Below the pieces are notes generated by a model. That model ran no database searches. It saw only the letters and a program-made list of their open reading frames with translations, and was not told the origin of the DNA. A stretch of 64,000 nt of DNA, from positions 1 through 64,000 of the forward strand of contig JBGORM010000010.1 in assembly GCA_041538185.1 (NCBI GenBank), read 5' to 3'. The translations under genes and the position numbers were made by a program. The number at the start of each line of letters is the position of its first letter. Position 1 is the stretch's first letter. Source of the DNA: Melioribacteraceae bacterium 4301-Me. GTDB taxonomy: Bacteria > Bacteroidota > Ignavibacteria > Ignavibacteriales > Melioribacteraceae. Of this stretch, positions 48,094 to 57,166 are shown piece by piece.

Positions 48094-50217
48094 TTATCTA
48101 ACTATAATAAACTTAATTAGCTGGTTATCTAATTTTTCACCGTTTAGTCCTTCACAATTAGTAACTGCCAAAATGTATATTCCGCTTGTTACATATTGGT
48201 TAGAATCAGTTCTTTGGTTCCACTCTTCATCGCCCGAGCCATAATGTTCAATAGTTTTAACCAAGTCACCCGTTTCAGTATAAATTTTCAGCGTACATTT
48301 TACTGGCAAGTTAAAGAACGAAATTTTATCTGGAGAACCAGCATTCAGTGCACCTCCGGCTGCAGTTGTGGCTGGATTTGGTACAACGCGCACTTTGTTA
48401 GATTCACTTAATCCAGGTTTAAATGCAACAGCAGGGAGTTGTGAGCGATTAACAAATCGTGAACTCTCTAATTTTTGTCCTGGATAAATTCCAAATGTAT
48501 TTTGAGAGCCATTATCGACAGCGGTTACCGCATAATAATAGTCAACCCCACGTACAACATCCTTATCAACATATTCAGTTATTGACCTGTCGGTTGTTTC
48601 ATAAACAAGTTCCCATTCTTCACCACTGTATTCATCGAGTGGGTCATTTACAAGCAAAGCTCCTTTTTTTCGGTAAACTCGCCATGCGTACCAATCATCA
48701 ACGCCGGTTTCAGGATCAAGGTAGTAAGAATTATCTGGATAAGACCATTTAACAGTAATAAAACCTGGTCCTGAGTTTACCTCTATATCAGGTGGGGGAG
48801 GTGGTGAAGGGATGGGTTGATTATTAATATACCTATTCCACGCCCAATTTGCTTTGTCCATAGTTTTCCACAACGAATCAACCCCTTTTAATATCCAATC
48901 TTTTTTTTGCTGGTCAGTAATTTCTCCTTTAAACCATGCACGTCCAACCGAATCAGCAAGATGACGATTTATCCCTCCAACACCAACAGCATAAACGAAA
49001 GTTACAGAGTCTGCTCTATGTTCAGCTTCACTTTTAGTTAATTGATAAGGTCCGGTAGTAATAAATCTCATCGGACCTTTCCCCGGTTGGGTCTGAATGC
49101 CTGCTGTAATTGGGTCCAAAGGAAATCTTCCACGGCTATCATCGCCACGATAGGTTAATTTTGTTGCAGGACCTGTTCTACCCCAAATATCAGGATCAAT
49201 ATTTGCATGCGGCATCGAATATGGCTGTTTTGGGTCATCAACTTTTTCTTGGGCCGACTTATCGGCATACAATAATGTATAACCAGGGATTTGTGTTGAA
49301 TATAAAAATCCATTTGTTCTATCTGGGTCTCCAGTATCATCAGTTGAATTATTTGGGTACTTAGCTCCGCCAGGTCTTTTTGAGTCCCAATAATATGCAA
49401 CGTACAGTGTATCTCTGCTTCTATTTGGCACCAGTTCTGACTTTCTTTTGAACCAGCTATCCAGGTCATCTTCTGCTTCATAACCATAACTACCTATTGT
49501 CTGTCTTGTACCACCTTTAGTAGGGCCAAATGAAAAAGCTATAGGAAACCAACAATTAATTGTTTGATCAGGAAGTGTATCTCTCATTGATGTAAGATTA
49601 TTTGGAGCTCTAATTTCGCCCGTAAACTTATGAGTTACTTTCCATATAAAATAATCTCTATGATTTGGATTGCTAAAGGCAATAACTTCTACATGACTTC
49701 TCATTCCAAATTCTGGACAAATATCTTCGAACTCAATTTTAATATCCGACTTTAATTTAGGGTCAACATACCATCTGTAAGGAGGGTCAAGGGGGAGACC
49801 ATCTACAGTAACATGAGGAGGGCGGTAACGTCGTATTTCCATCGCCCAATAATTTGCACTAAAATTTGTTGTTTTGTTAGAACCTGTAGCACCCATAATT
49901 TGTTTTTTACCATTCTGATCAATAATGCCATTATCATCTAAAACAACAGGATTGAATATTTGGTAGAGCATGTTCGATTTCCATACATCCATCGGCCAGT
50001 TAAATGCAATATCCCCAGTATTGCCAGTATATTCATAAGTCCAGCTGAACTGCGAAAGTAAACCACCTTCACCATTAATCTTATTGAAAGGCATTACGTA
50101 AGAGCCTACATCAATTTTCATTGGTGGGGGATAGTAATTTCGTTCTTGTGGTCTAAGTTCGCTTAACAACATTAAAACAATAAGAAAAACGATTTTAATA
50201 CTTAGCCTTGGTTTCAT
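48094..50217 (-). CDS. Large secreted protein with T9SS-like C-terminal tail
   Basis: A 707-residue exported protein without a recognised catalytic domain. The signal peptide is about 1-23. The long N-terminal part (YWAMEIRRYRPPHVTVDGLP and similar) is unknown to me. A fibronectin-like stretch lies at about 475-575 (VNSGPGFITVKWSYPDNS). The last about 90 residues (NKVRVVPNPATTAAGGALN to a final LIKFIIVR) resemble the T9SS sorting domain. GAGGATTAAA precedes the ATG. It is 24 bp downstream of the TonB-receptor gene and 42 bp upstream of the PorV-like gene, so the three are likely co-expressed. It may be a surface partner of the receptor, by analogy only. Confidence 0.75.
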   Translation of the reverse strand: MKPRLSIKIVFLIVLMLLSELRPQERNYYPPPMKIDVGSYVMPFNKINGEGGLLSQFSWTYEYTGNTGDIAFNWPMDVWKSNMLYQIFNPVVLDDNGIIDQNGKKQIMGATGSNKTTNFSANYWAMEIRRYRPPHVTVDGLPLDPPYRWYVDPKLKSDIKIEFEDICPEFGMRSHVEVIAFSNPNHRDYFIWKVTHKFTGEIRAPNNLTSMRDTLPDQTINCWFPIAFSFGPTKGGTRQTIGSYGYEAEDDLDSWFKRKSELVPNRSRDTLYVAYYWDSKRPGGAKYPNNSTDDTGDPDRTNGFLYSTQIPGYTLLYADKSAQEKVDDPKQPYSMPHANIDPDIWGRTGPATKLTYRGDDSRGRFPLDPITAGIQTQPGKGPMRFITTGPYQLTKSEAEHRADSVTFVYAVGVGGINRHLADSVGRAWFKGEITDQQKKDWILKGVDSLWKTMDKANWAWNRYINNQPIPSPPPPPDIEVNSGPGFITVKWSYPDNSYYLDPETGVDDWYAWRVYRKKGALLVNDPLDEYSGEEWELVYETTDRSITEYVDKDVVRGVDYYYAVTAVDNGSQNTFGIYPGQKLESSRFVNRSQLPAVAFKPGLSESNKVRVVPNPATTAAGGALNAGSPDKISFFNLPVKCTLKIYTETGDLVKTIEHYGSGDEEWNQRTDSNQYVTSGIYILAVTNCEGLNGEKLDNQLIKFIIVR

Positions 50218-50241
50218 TTTAATCCTCTTTCAAAAGTTATA

Positions 50242-53200
50242 TTAAAAATTAATTCGTAAACCTAGAATTATTCGCCTTGGATTAAGAAACAACGGTGCTG
50301 TCCACCATCCTATGTTAATATGACCATCGTCAGATTTGTACTCACCCCATTTATCGTTTCCTCCTTTATCCGGAGTTCGTAATGAGTTTTTATAAGCACT
50401 CAACTGCGAGGTAGACATATTTTCGGTCATAAGCCATTTATTGTTTGTAAGATTTTTAATCGTTATAACAAACTCAATATTGCCAAAGTTAGTTGATATT
50501 GATTTGCTTCCTCTAAAGTCAATGTTCCAGTAATTAACTCTATCTACCCAATGTTGAAGTCGAACTTGTGTTTCTTCGGGATTTAACAGTACTCTGCCGC
50601 CATCTTGCCATTCAAAAAAGAAGTTAGCATAGAGTTCACCTAACAAACGAATCCCAAATAGTTCAGGACCAAAATCAGAAGGAGTATGAATGTTTAAATT
50701 AATGTTTGCACGCGGTCTTGGTTCTGTGTTATAAAGAGCAGCGGAACGAATTTCCCTATCGCGAGCAATTACCCGGTCCTCATAAACTGTTGAAAGACCT
50801 GTTTGACCTATACTTTGCAGTTGATAATCGTACATTGCGTTAAAGGAAATAAACTTTCCAAACGGCCGTTCAAATCTTAATTCAATGCCTCTAATATCCC
50901 GATATTTATCTGGTACATATTCTGTTACAATATTATCTTGATAATAATTGATAAAAGTTCTTGATAACGGTTCATTAGAAATATCTTTATAGTAGGCTGT
51001 TGCATTAATTATAAAATCATCAAAAAACATTTGTTCATAACCAAATTCGTATGAAACTGTTCGCTCCATTGGTAAATCTGGAGTAGGAACAGCTACTGAG
51101 CTTACACTCACACTTGTGTTATAGAGCATTAAGGTAGGCGGCCTTTGATAAAAATGACCGTAGTTAAAATATAATTTACTGCTTTCAGTAATTGGGAAGG
51201 AAACACCAAGTCGTGGAGACAATTTAATTTGAGTTTTGTTTTCTGTTCGGGGCCAGCCTGGAGGATTTTCAAGCAGGCCTCTAAATGCAACCCATCGCTC
51301 ATAACTTAATGCATCCCCAGGTAAGTTTTGATAAATTTCGTTATACAATTTTCTATAATTTTCATCTTCAGGAAATCCAACTTTAAAGCCTTCCTTCATA
51401 GGATTAAAGTAATCAACACGGAATCCCAGGTTTAATATCATCCCTTCGAACTCAAGTTTATCCTGTGCGTACAATCCAATTTCAAGAGGAGAAGCTTTAT
51501 AATACTGCCATGTATCCGGAGAATAGGATTTTTGAGATTGTAGCCATGTACCGCTGTAGACAAATAAATCTTGAAGCCTTGCCGAAAAACCTGCTTCAAC
51601 TTGATGATGCCTGCCAAGCTGCATTGTTAAATCACCATTTAATTGATAAACATAGGAATAAGAAGAATCGATTCTTTGAGTTCCACCAAACATTCTAAAT
51701 ATTCCTAATACATCGTTGCCGTAATTAGTTGCAGCGTTGGGAGAGCCATATATAGGCACGTAGTATGTATAAGTTCTTTTTGCAGCTTGGCTGTAATAAG
51801 AAACTAATTTTGTGGAATCATTTGGGTCAAAAGCAAAGGGATTTAGTGATTGATCTGTATAACCAACATTAAAATTAATTGTGTAAAATGCTGAATTAGA
51901 TAAAGTGTGAGTTAGCCTGAGACCACCAACAAAATAGCGTTGGTCATAAAATTGTAATCGACTTTTATTGAAAATCTGGTCAATACTGTTGCCGCTTATA
52001 AGTCGTGCCTGCTGAATAACTGAGCTCTCTGAACTATTAAGAAATGAAAAACTAGAGGCTATATCTACAAGTGCACCTCCATAATTTGTTGTTCTGCCTC
52101 CGCTTACAGTTTCAACTTTTGAATAAAGCCCATCAACAGATAATTTTATGTCCCTATTAACTTGTGTTGTTAACTTTAATTGCGTATTCCAGTCGACATA
52201 GTTGTTTCTTGGTCCAATAGGAAAAGCTAATTGTGAATTTTCGTATTTAAATCCAAGAAGAAATGTTGTTCTATTTGCAAACTCACTCCACAATGGTATA
52301 AAAGATCCGGGCAATGGACCAGTAATACTACCCTCGAAATAGTAATCTGGTTTATTTGCAAACTCATATTGTGGGTGTTGTGCTTTCCATAGGTCTAGTT
52401 TCTGCAGTGAATCCAATGCGCGTTCAGGTGTAGTGCGGTTAGCCCAACCTTTAAAATCTCTAAACTCAATAGGCACTAAAGTATCGCCTGGAGGAACACC
52501 ATGCATTGCATATTCACCCGCATAAACTTTGTAGATCCATGATTCATCGCTCCATGGGTTTACTCCAAAAAATTTTTTTTGTGCAGGTGCATAATCAAAT
52601 TTTAGAGACAATGTGTACCTGTCACGGCTTCCTTCTTTAGTAATTACATTTAACAATCCCGACCTAATGCCGCCGTACTTTGCTTCAAAACCGCCGGTTA
52701 AAATTTGTATTTCTTTTATTGTTGTAGTGTTAAACGACATGTAAGACGTTTCCGAACGTGGGTCTTGCAGCGAAATGCCGTCCATTTTAATAGCCGTTTC
52801 ACGAATATCCCCACCTCTTACACTCAAACCATTACCCTGCTCGCCACTAACTAATTGGATGCCTTTTAGTTTCCCTACAAACTCATCGACACGCAAAATT
52901 GGCATTTCTTCTATTCTTTGAGTGGTTATTACCTCTTGAGTAGCTGATACATCAGCTTTTATTAAATCTCTTTGTGCTACTACTACAAGTTCCTGCATTT
53001 GAACAGCAGAAGTGCTCAATTCAAAATTAACAAGAATTGTGCGGTCCGGGTCAACTTTAACAAATTCTTGTGAGACAGCATTATAACCTATCATACTTGC
53101 ACGCACTACGTAAACGCCGGGTGGAACGTTTAATATAAAATAATAACCATCTGCATCTGTAGCTGCTCCAAGCGGGGGGTCAACTGCCACACGCACACCA

Positions 53201-53382
53201 TTAGGCTGAATTGAGTGAGTTATAATAACATTGGCAGAAATTAGCGGTTCATGTGTAGCTGCATCAATTACACGGCCTGAAATTTTACCGTTACCAGCTA
53301 TTAAATCCGAAACGCTAATTCCAGATACTAAAACCAATAATAAAAACAATGAAAAACGGTGAATCTTATGATTAATTATCAT
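50242..53382 (-). CDS. TonB-dependent receptor with carboxypeptidase-regulatory-like domain
   Basis: An outer-membrane active transporter of 1046 residues. Signal peptide about 1-30, a carboxypeptidase-regulatory-like domain (about 32-115; ISGRVIDAATHEPLISANVII), a plug domain (about 130-250; LVSGEQGNGLSVRGGDIRETAIKMDGISLQDPRSE) and a large barrel ending in LNPRRIILGLRINF with a terminal Phe. The first gene of a run reaching the SIS-domain gene at 39789, it is preceded by AGAGGTGAGAA. It resembles SusC-like import proteins in layout, but no SusD partner is seen; the next gene encodes a different kind of secreted protein. Import of an oligosaccharide is inferred from context. Confidence 0.9.
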   Translation of the reverse strand: MIINHKIHRFSLFLLLVLVSGISVSDLIAGNGKISGRVIDAATHEPLISANVIITHSIQPNGVRVAVDPPLGAATDADGYYFILNVPPGVYVVRASMIGYNAVSQEFVKVDPDRTILVNFELSTSAVQMQELVVVAQRDLIKADVSATQEVITTQRIEEMPILRVDEFVGKLKGIQLVSGEQGNGLSVRGGDIRETAIKMDGISLQDPRSETSYMSFNTTTIKEIQILTGGFEAKYGGIRSGLLNVITKEGSRDRYTLSLKFDYAPAQKKFFGVNPWSDESWIYKVYAGEYAMHGVPPGDTLVPIEFRDFKGWANRTTPERALDSLQKLDLWKAQHPQYEFANKPDYYFEGSITGPLPGSFIPLWSEFANRTTFLLGFKYENSQLAFPIGPRNNYVDWNTQLKLTTQVNRDIKLSVDGLYSKVETVSGGRTTNYGGALVDIASSFSFLNSSESSVIQQARLISGNSIDQIFNKSRLQFYDQRYFVGGLRLTHTLSNSAFYTINFNVGYTDQSLNPFAFDPNDSTKLVSYYSQAAKRTYTYYVPIYGSPNAATNYGNDVLGIFRMFGGTQRIDSSYSYVYQLNGDLTMQLGRHHQVEAGFSARLQDLFVYSGTWLQSQKSYSPDTWQYYKASPLEIGLYAQDKLEFEGMILNLGFRVDYFNPMKEGFKVGFPEDENYRKLYNEIYQNLPGDALSYERWVAFRGLLENPPGWPRTENKTQIKLSPRLGVSFPITESSKLYFNYGHFYQRPPTLMLYNTSVSVSSVAVPTPDLPMERTVSYEFGYEQMFFDDFIINATAYYKDISNEPLSRTFINYYQDNIVTEYVPDKYRDIRGIELRFERPFGKFISFNAMYDYQLQSIGQTGLSTVYEDRVIARDREIRSAALYNTEPRPRANINLNIHTPSDFGPELFGIRLLGELYANFFFEWQDGGRVLLNPEETQVRLQHWVDRVNYWNIDFRGSKSISTNFGNIEFVITIKNLTNNKWLMTENMSTSQLSAYKNSLRTPDKGGNDKWGEYKSDDGHINIGWWTAPLFLNPRRIILGLRINF

Positions 53383-53621
53383 TTCTCACCTCTGTCTTTA
53401 CTTATTTAACCAATCATTTATTAGTTTCTTGGGCAATTTCTTTTTAATGGAAAAATGCTACCGCACACGCATAAAAAAATTATTCAATGCTGTTAAGTAT
53501 CTCAAACAAATAGATTTTAAAAAATTTTTCTTGAATTAATTGCTAAAATTGAGTAACATCATTTGTTTTAATGTTTATCCTTTCATTATCACTTTGAACT
53601 TTTCAAAAAAAGAGTTCTTCT

Positions 53622-54572
53622 ATGTCTATTATCGCTATTGATCTTCTAAGTACATCTTTTACGTTAGCAGTATTTGGGAAAAGTGGAAGGATTTTTGAAA
53701 AGCAGAAATTTGATATCACTTCATTAAATGGTCCACAGGTAAGCCATTTTATTCAAAAGCAAATAAATGCTACAGTAAAAAAATTTAAAGGGCAGCCGCT
53801 TCAAATTAAATCAGTAGGAATTGGTGTACCCGGGATTTATTATTCAAAAACAGGAACCGTATGGGCACCAAATATACCAGGATGGGAAAGCTATCCGCTA
53901 AAAAAAGATTTGAATTATCTGCTTATTGATGAAAACATAAAAACAAAAATAGCAAGCAAACGTACATGTGATATACTTGGAGAAAAATGGCAAGGTGCTG
54001 CTAAAAACACAAGGAACGCAATTTTCCTTTCTGTAGGAAATGGCATTGGTGCTGGCGTTTTGATAGACGGCAGAACATTATATGGTCACAATGATATTGT
54101 TGGAGCTGCAGGCTGGCTAACATCATCTACTCATTATAAAGATGAATTTAAGGGAACAGGGTTCCTTGAAAGTTTAGCATCTTGGAAAGGAATTCTAAAG
54201 AAAATAATTGATTACACTAAAACAAAAAATTATAAAGGAAAATTAAAAAACATCCCGGCTCAAAAATTGACCATTAATGATTTAATTATTGCTTACGAAG
54301 AAAATGACCCGGCTGCAAAAAAAATTATAAATGAATCAATAAAACTTTGGGGAACTGCTGCAGCTAATTTAATAAGTCTATTTAACCCCGAAGTCCTAAT
54401 TTTTGGCGGCGCATTATTTGGACCTACATTAAAATTTTTGGATAAAATAAAAGCTGAAGCTGAAAAATGGGCTCAGCCAATTTCTATGGTAGGGGTAAAG
54501 TTCTGCGGTTCCAAACTTGGTGAAGATGCAGGGCTGTACGGCGCAGGATTCCTTGCTTTAAAAAAATTTTGA
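53622..54572 (+). CDS. ROK-family protein lacking catalytic residues (probable pseudokinase)
   Basis: A 316-residue homologue of the ROK kinase at 41748, alike along its length (both have VPGIYY.TG.VWAPNIPGWE.YPL). Key residues are missing. The phosphate loop DLGGTKI is replaced by DLLSTSF (residues 7-13), the catalytic Asp is Lys113 (ASKRTCDILGE), and the CGC pair is gone (KGTGFLE). The fold-defining parts, including IFGGALFGPTL, remain. The reading frame is uninterrupted, which argues that it is kept for a non-kinase task such as sugar sensing or partnering the active kinase. No DNA-binding domain is present. It is divergent from the glycan block, sharing the 53383-53621 gap with the TonB receptor. 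Confidence 0.82.
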   Translation: MSIIAIDLLSTSFTLAVFGKSGRIFEKQKFDITSLNGPQVSHFIQKQINATVKKFKGQPLQIKSVGIGVPGIYYSKTGTVWAPNIPGWESYPLKKDLNYLLIDENIKTKIASKRTCDILGEKWQGAAKNTRNAIFLSVGNGIGAGVLIDGRTLYGHNDIVGAAGWLTSSTHYKDEFKGTGFLESLASWKGILKKIIDYTKTKNYKGKLKNIPAQKLTINDLIIAYEENDPAAKKIINESIKLWGTAAANLISLFNPEVLIFGGALFGPTLKFLDKIKAEAEKWAQPISMVGVKFCGSKLGEDAGLYGAGFLALKKF

Positions 54573-54706
54573 CTGAACATATAATAAAGTAGCATAAATC
54601 GGTCAGTAAAAAGCTAAGTATATTTTTTAGATACTGACCGCACAATAAATAGCATTTTATATCGTTAACTTAGTTAAAAAATTTTTACACAGATGAAGGA
54701 GGAAAA

Positions 54707-56410
54707 ATGAAACCAACTTCCCTTAAACCTAAAGCTGGATTGGCTTTTGAAATATTTTTTCCTTTAATATCCTTATTTGCTACTTTTTTTATTGTCTTTT
54801 TATTCAATACACATATCATAGCTCAAACTACTATAGTTAAAGGAAAATTATTAGATGAAGAGGGAAAACCTTCAAGATATTCACTCGTTGGAATTGCGCC
54901 TTCTGAATATGCAAATGCTGCTAATTTTGTCGGCTGTGATGAAGAAGGCAACTACAAAATTTCTTTGAAAAATTCAGGTTTCAATTTCGTGCTTTATTCA
55001 ATGCCAAATCACAACCCACTAAGAGTCCCTATCCTTAATAACAAAAACAAAGAGGTTACCATAAACGTTAATCTGGTTCCATACGAGTTTAAAGATAATC
55101 TTGATGAAGTTGGTATCGCCGGGTCATTTAACAATTTTAATATTGGTTCACCGGAAAAAATGATTAAAAAAGAAGATGGCACTTTTCTTTTTGAAGTAAA
55201 AACTGACCAAGACGAAATAAAATACCAGCTATGCGGCATTGAAAAGAACGGCAGAAGTATTAACGCACCTCTATCAAGTAGTTTTGAGCCGGATTCTTCC
55301 GGTGATTATATATCAATTGCAAAAGTTAAGGATGGCAAAGCTGTAATTGTTTTTGACCCTGCTAATTTACTTAAGAAAAAAGCTGAGCCTAATGTTTCTT
55401 TTAATAAAAATTCAATAGATGAAAAAATATGCAACCTTTTTAGCGAGCACAAAAGAATCTCACAAGATATCTCCAATAAAATGGAAACTTATTTAAAAGC
55501 TAAAGGAAACATCCAGAATTTTCAGTATGAAAATACAAATTATCTCGATGGGCTTCTTAACAAAATTGAGTCTGAAAAAGAAAAAGAAGTTAAAGACTGC
55601 CTAAAGTTATTTTATATCTCTTTTGCCCCGTATAAAATGAAAAATTATAATAGAGAGAAAGCAACTTCTTTTTTTGAATCTCTATTGCCACAAAATGAAA
55701 TTTGGGAATTAATCCCAAATGCTTTTTTCTCTTTGTATGCTTTATTCCCGCAGCATAAATGGAATGAGATACAAAATAATTTTTTGAAAAATTCAAAAAG
55801 TGTAACTCTAAAATCAAATATCTTTGGATACAAACTATCATTAGCTAAACAGAAAGGTGATGAAGAAGAACTAAAAAAACTTCATACGCTCATTTCAAAT
55901 GAATATAAGGATGTAAAGGAATTACAGAATATTTTAAAATATTATCCTATTGAAACAAAAATAAAGACTGGGGCAAAAATTCCAGATTTTGAAGTCAAAT
56001 CACTTGATAATCCAAATGAAGTATATTCTAAACAAAGTATGCTCGGCAAAATTTACATGATAGATTTTTGGGCTACCTGGTGCGGTCCTTGCGTGGGTGA
56101 AATGAAAAATCTTCATAAAGCATACGAAAAATTTAAGGATAAGGGGTTCGAGATATTAAGCCTTTCGCTTGATGCGAAGCCTGAAGATGTATTTAAATTC
56201 AGAGAAGAAAAATGGAAAATGCCATGGAAAAATGCCTTTTTAGAAGGCGGGTGGCAAAATCCTGTTTGTAAAAAATTTGAGGTGGTAGCTATTCCTGAAC
56301 CAATTTTAGTGGGCGCAGACGGTAAAATTTTGGCTTATGGCGGTGAGCTTAGAGGAGAGAGTTTAGAAAAAACTTTGTCAATTTATTTTAAGAGACATCT
56401 GAAAAATTGA
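54707..56410 (+). CDS. Large TlpA-like thioredoxin-fold protein
   Basis: A 567-residue exported or membrane-anchored protein. A hydrophobic segment (about 15-45) could be a signal peptide or anchor. A carboxypeptidase-regulatory-like region (about 47-130) is followed by a segment resembling a glycogen-binding E-set fold (about 137-225; DEVGIAGSFNNF), then a long helical region. The C-terminal TlpA/redoxin domain (about 425-565) has DFWATWCGPCVGEMKNLHK with the redox pair Cys459 and Cys462, and a cis-Pro in VVAIPEP. It likely reduces or isomerises disulphides in periplasmic proteins. GAAGGAGGAAAA precedes the ATG. It follows the ROK-like gene by 134 bp. Confidence 0.85.
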   Translation: MKPTSLKPKAGLAFEIFFPLISLFATFFIVFLFNTHIIAQTTIVKGKLLDEEGKPSRYSLVGIAPSEYANAANFVGCDEEGNYKISLKNSGFNFVLYSMPNHNPLRVPILNNKNKEVTINVNLVPYEFKDNLDEVGIAGSFNNFNIGSPEKMIKKEDGTFLFEVKTDQDEIKYQLCGIEKNGRSINAPLSSSFEPDSSGDYISIAKVKDGKAVIVFDPANLLKKKAEPNVSFNKNSIDEKICNLFSEHKRISQDISNKMETYLKAKGNIQNFQYENTNYLDGLLNKIESEKEKEVKDCLKLFYISFAPYKMKNYNREKATSFFESLLPQNEIWELIPNAFFSLYALFPQHKWNEIQNNFLKNSKSVTLKSNIFGYKLSLAKQKGDEEELKKLHTLISNEYKDVKELQNILKYYPIETKIKTGAKIPDFEVKSLDNPNEVYSKQSMLGKIYMIDFWATWCGPCVGEMKNLHKAYEKFKDKGFEILSLSLDAKPEDVFKFREEKWKMPWKNAFLEGGWQNPVCKKFEVVAIPEPILVGADGKILAYGGELRGESLEKTLSIYFKRHLKN

Positions 56411-56423
56411 ATTATCAGCGGTT

Positions 56424-56508
56424 GTCATTCCCACGTGGGAATACACCGCTTCGTGGAAAGTGGGAATCTACTTTGAAAACAATGGATTCCCGTTTGCACG
56501 GGAATGAC
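56424..56508. repeat. GTCATTCCC inverted-repeat element with a nested short insertion
   Basis: The ends GTCATTCCCACGTGGGAAT and (minus strand) GTCATTCCCGTGCAAACG form terminal inverted repeats sharing GTCATTCCCG/A. Inside, GTGGGAAT (56435-56442) and GTGGGAAT (56460-56467) flank ACACCGCTTCGTGGAAA (56443-56459), a member of the CACCACTTCGTG family. It appears to be an insertion with an 8-bp duplication inside an older repeat. Confidence 0.8.
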
Positions 56509-56619
56509 TCATTGATTTTTTCAGAAGTCTCTTTAAGTAAATCTTTTTCGCAAATTTTTAAAATAAACCTTAATAACAGTCAGTGGAACAGTATTCATTA
56601 ATTCATTAAGTTTGTATTA

Positions 56620-56700
56620 CGGAGACATGGTTTAGATCAAACCAGGCGGCGGACTTAGTTGGACGTCGCCAAGTCTCCGCTGTTTTTAAATATTTTTTTT
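56620..56700 (+). ncRNA. Possible structured RNA: three-way junction followed by a T-run
   Basis: An outer stem CGGAGAC (56620-56626)/GTCTCCG (56673-56679) encloses two hairpins: TGGTTT/AAACCA (56628-56633 and 56639-56644) and GGCGGCG/CGTCGCC (56645-56651 and 56664-56670, one G-U pair). CTGTTTTT and a second long T-run follow, as expected for a terminator. It is about 210 bp after the TlpA gene. It could be a small RNA, a terminator or a palindromic repeat. I recognise no Rfam family. Confidence 0.4.
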
Positions 56701-56809
56701 TCGCTAAAAAAGGAAAGTTATTTCAATAACAAATTTGTTTTACTTCTGTAATTCAAATCCTACTTTTATTTCAAATTGCCTTTCAAAAACTTGCTTGTAA
56801 GAATCATAT

Positions 56810-57079
56810 CTGTCCAAAATAATTTTTTATATCGTCCCTACGGGACTCTTTGATGAGAATTCATCCACAAATTCTATAGATATTTTGTCCCTAATGGGAC
56901 AAAAAGCTTTCACGAAGTGATGGATTTCCATTGAAAATTGTTATTTTCTCGTTAGGGATTGAATATTTCTAAAAGATTTACAACCCTTTTAATTCAAAGT
57001 AGGGACGAGATAGGTTTTATCAACTAATTAAGAAAAACAATTCCCGAAAGGGATTTGATTCCAAAATTATTTTGGATAC
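56810..57079. repeat. MITE-like non-coding element, copy 2 (270 bp), opposite orientation
   Basis: The left end CTGTCCAAAATAATTTT continues to ATCGTCCCTACGGGAC and matches the inverted right end of the element at 34523-34822. The right end, read on the minus strand, is GTATCCAAAATAATTTTGG then AATCAAATCCC, matching that element's left end. It also shares CCTATCTCGTCCCTAC internally. A CACTTCGTG word (56910-56934) lies inside. No coding frame is seen. Confidence 0.78.
56910..56934 (-). repeat. Dispersed short element nested in the second MITE-like copy
   Basis: On the minus strand it reads CAATGGAAATCCATCACTTCG with TGA following, a relative of the 20509-20529 copy. The first MITE-like copy has no equivalent, so this looks like a later insertion. 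Confidence 0.6.
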
Positions 57080-57166
57080 TAATGATTAGCATGTGTTTTT
57101 GTATAAATCTTTCTGCTGAACTTTTTGTAATATAATTATGTTAGTAAATAAAAATTTGATTACAAA

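Noticed and set aside
56407..56601. 64-residue plus-strand reading frame after the TlpA gene
   Set aside because: Its translation is the GTCATTCCC repeat and the nested short element. No binding site or family resemblance is seen.
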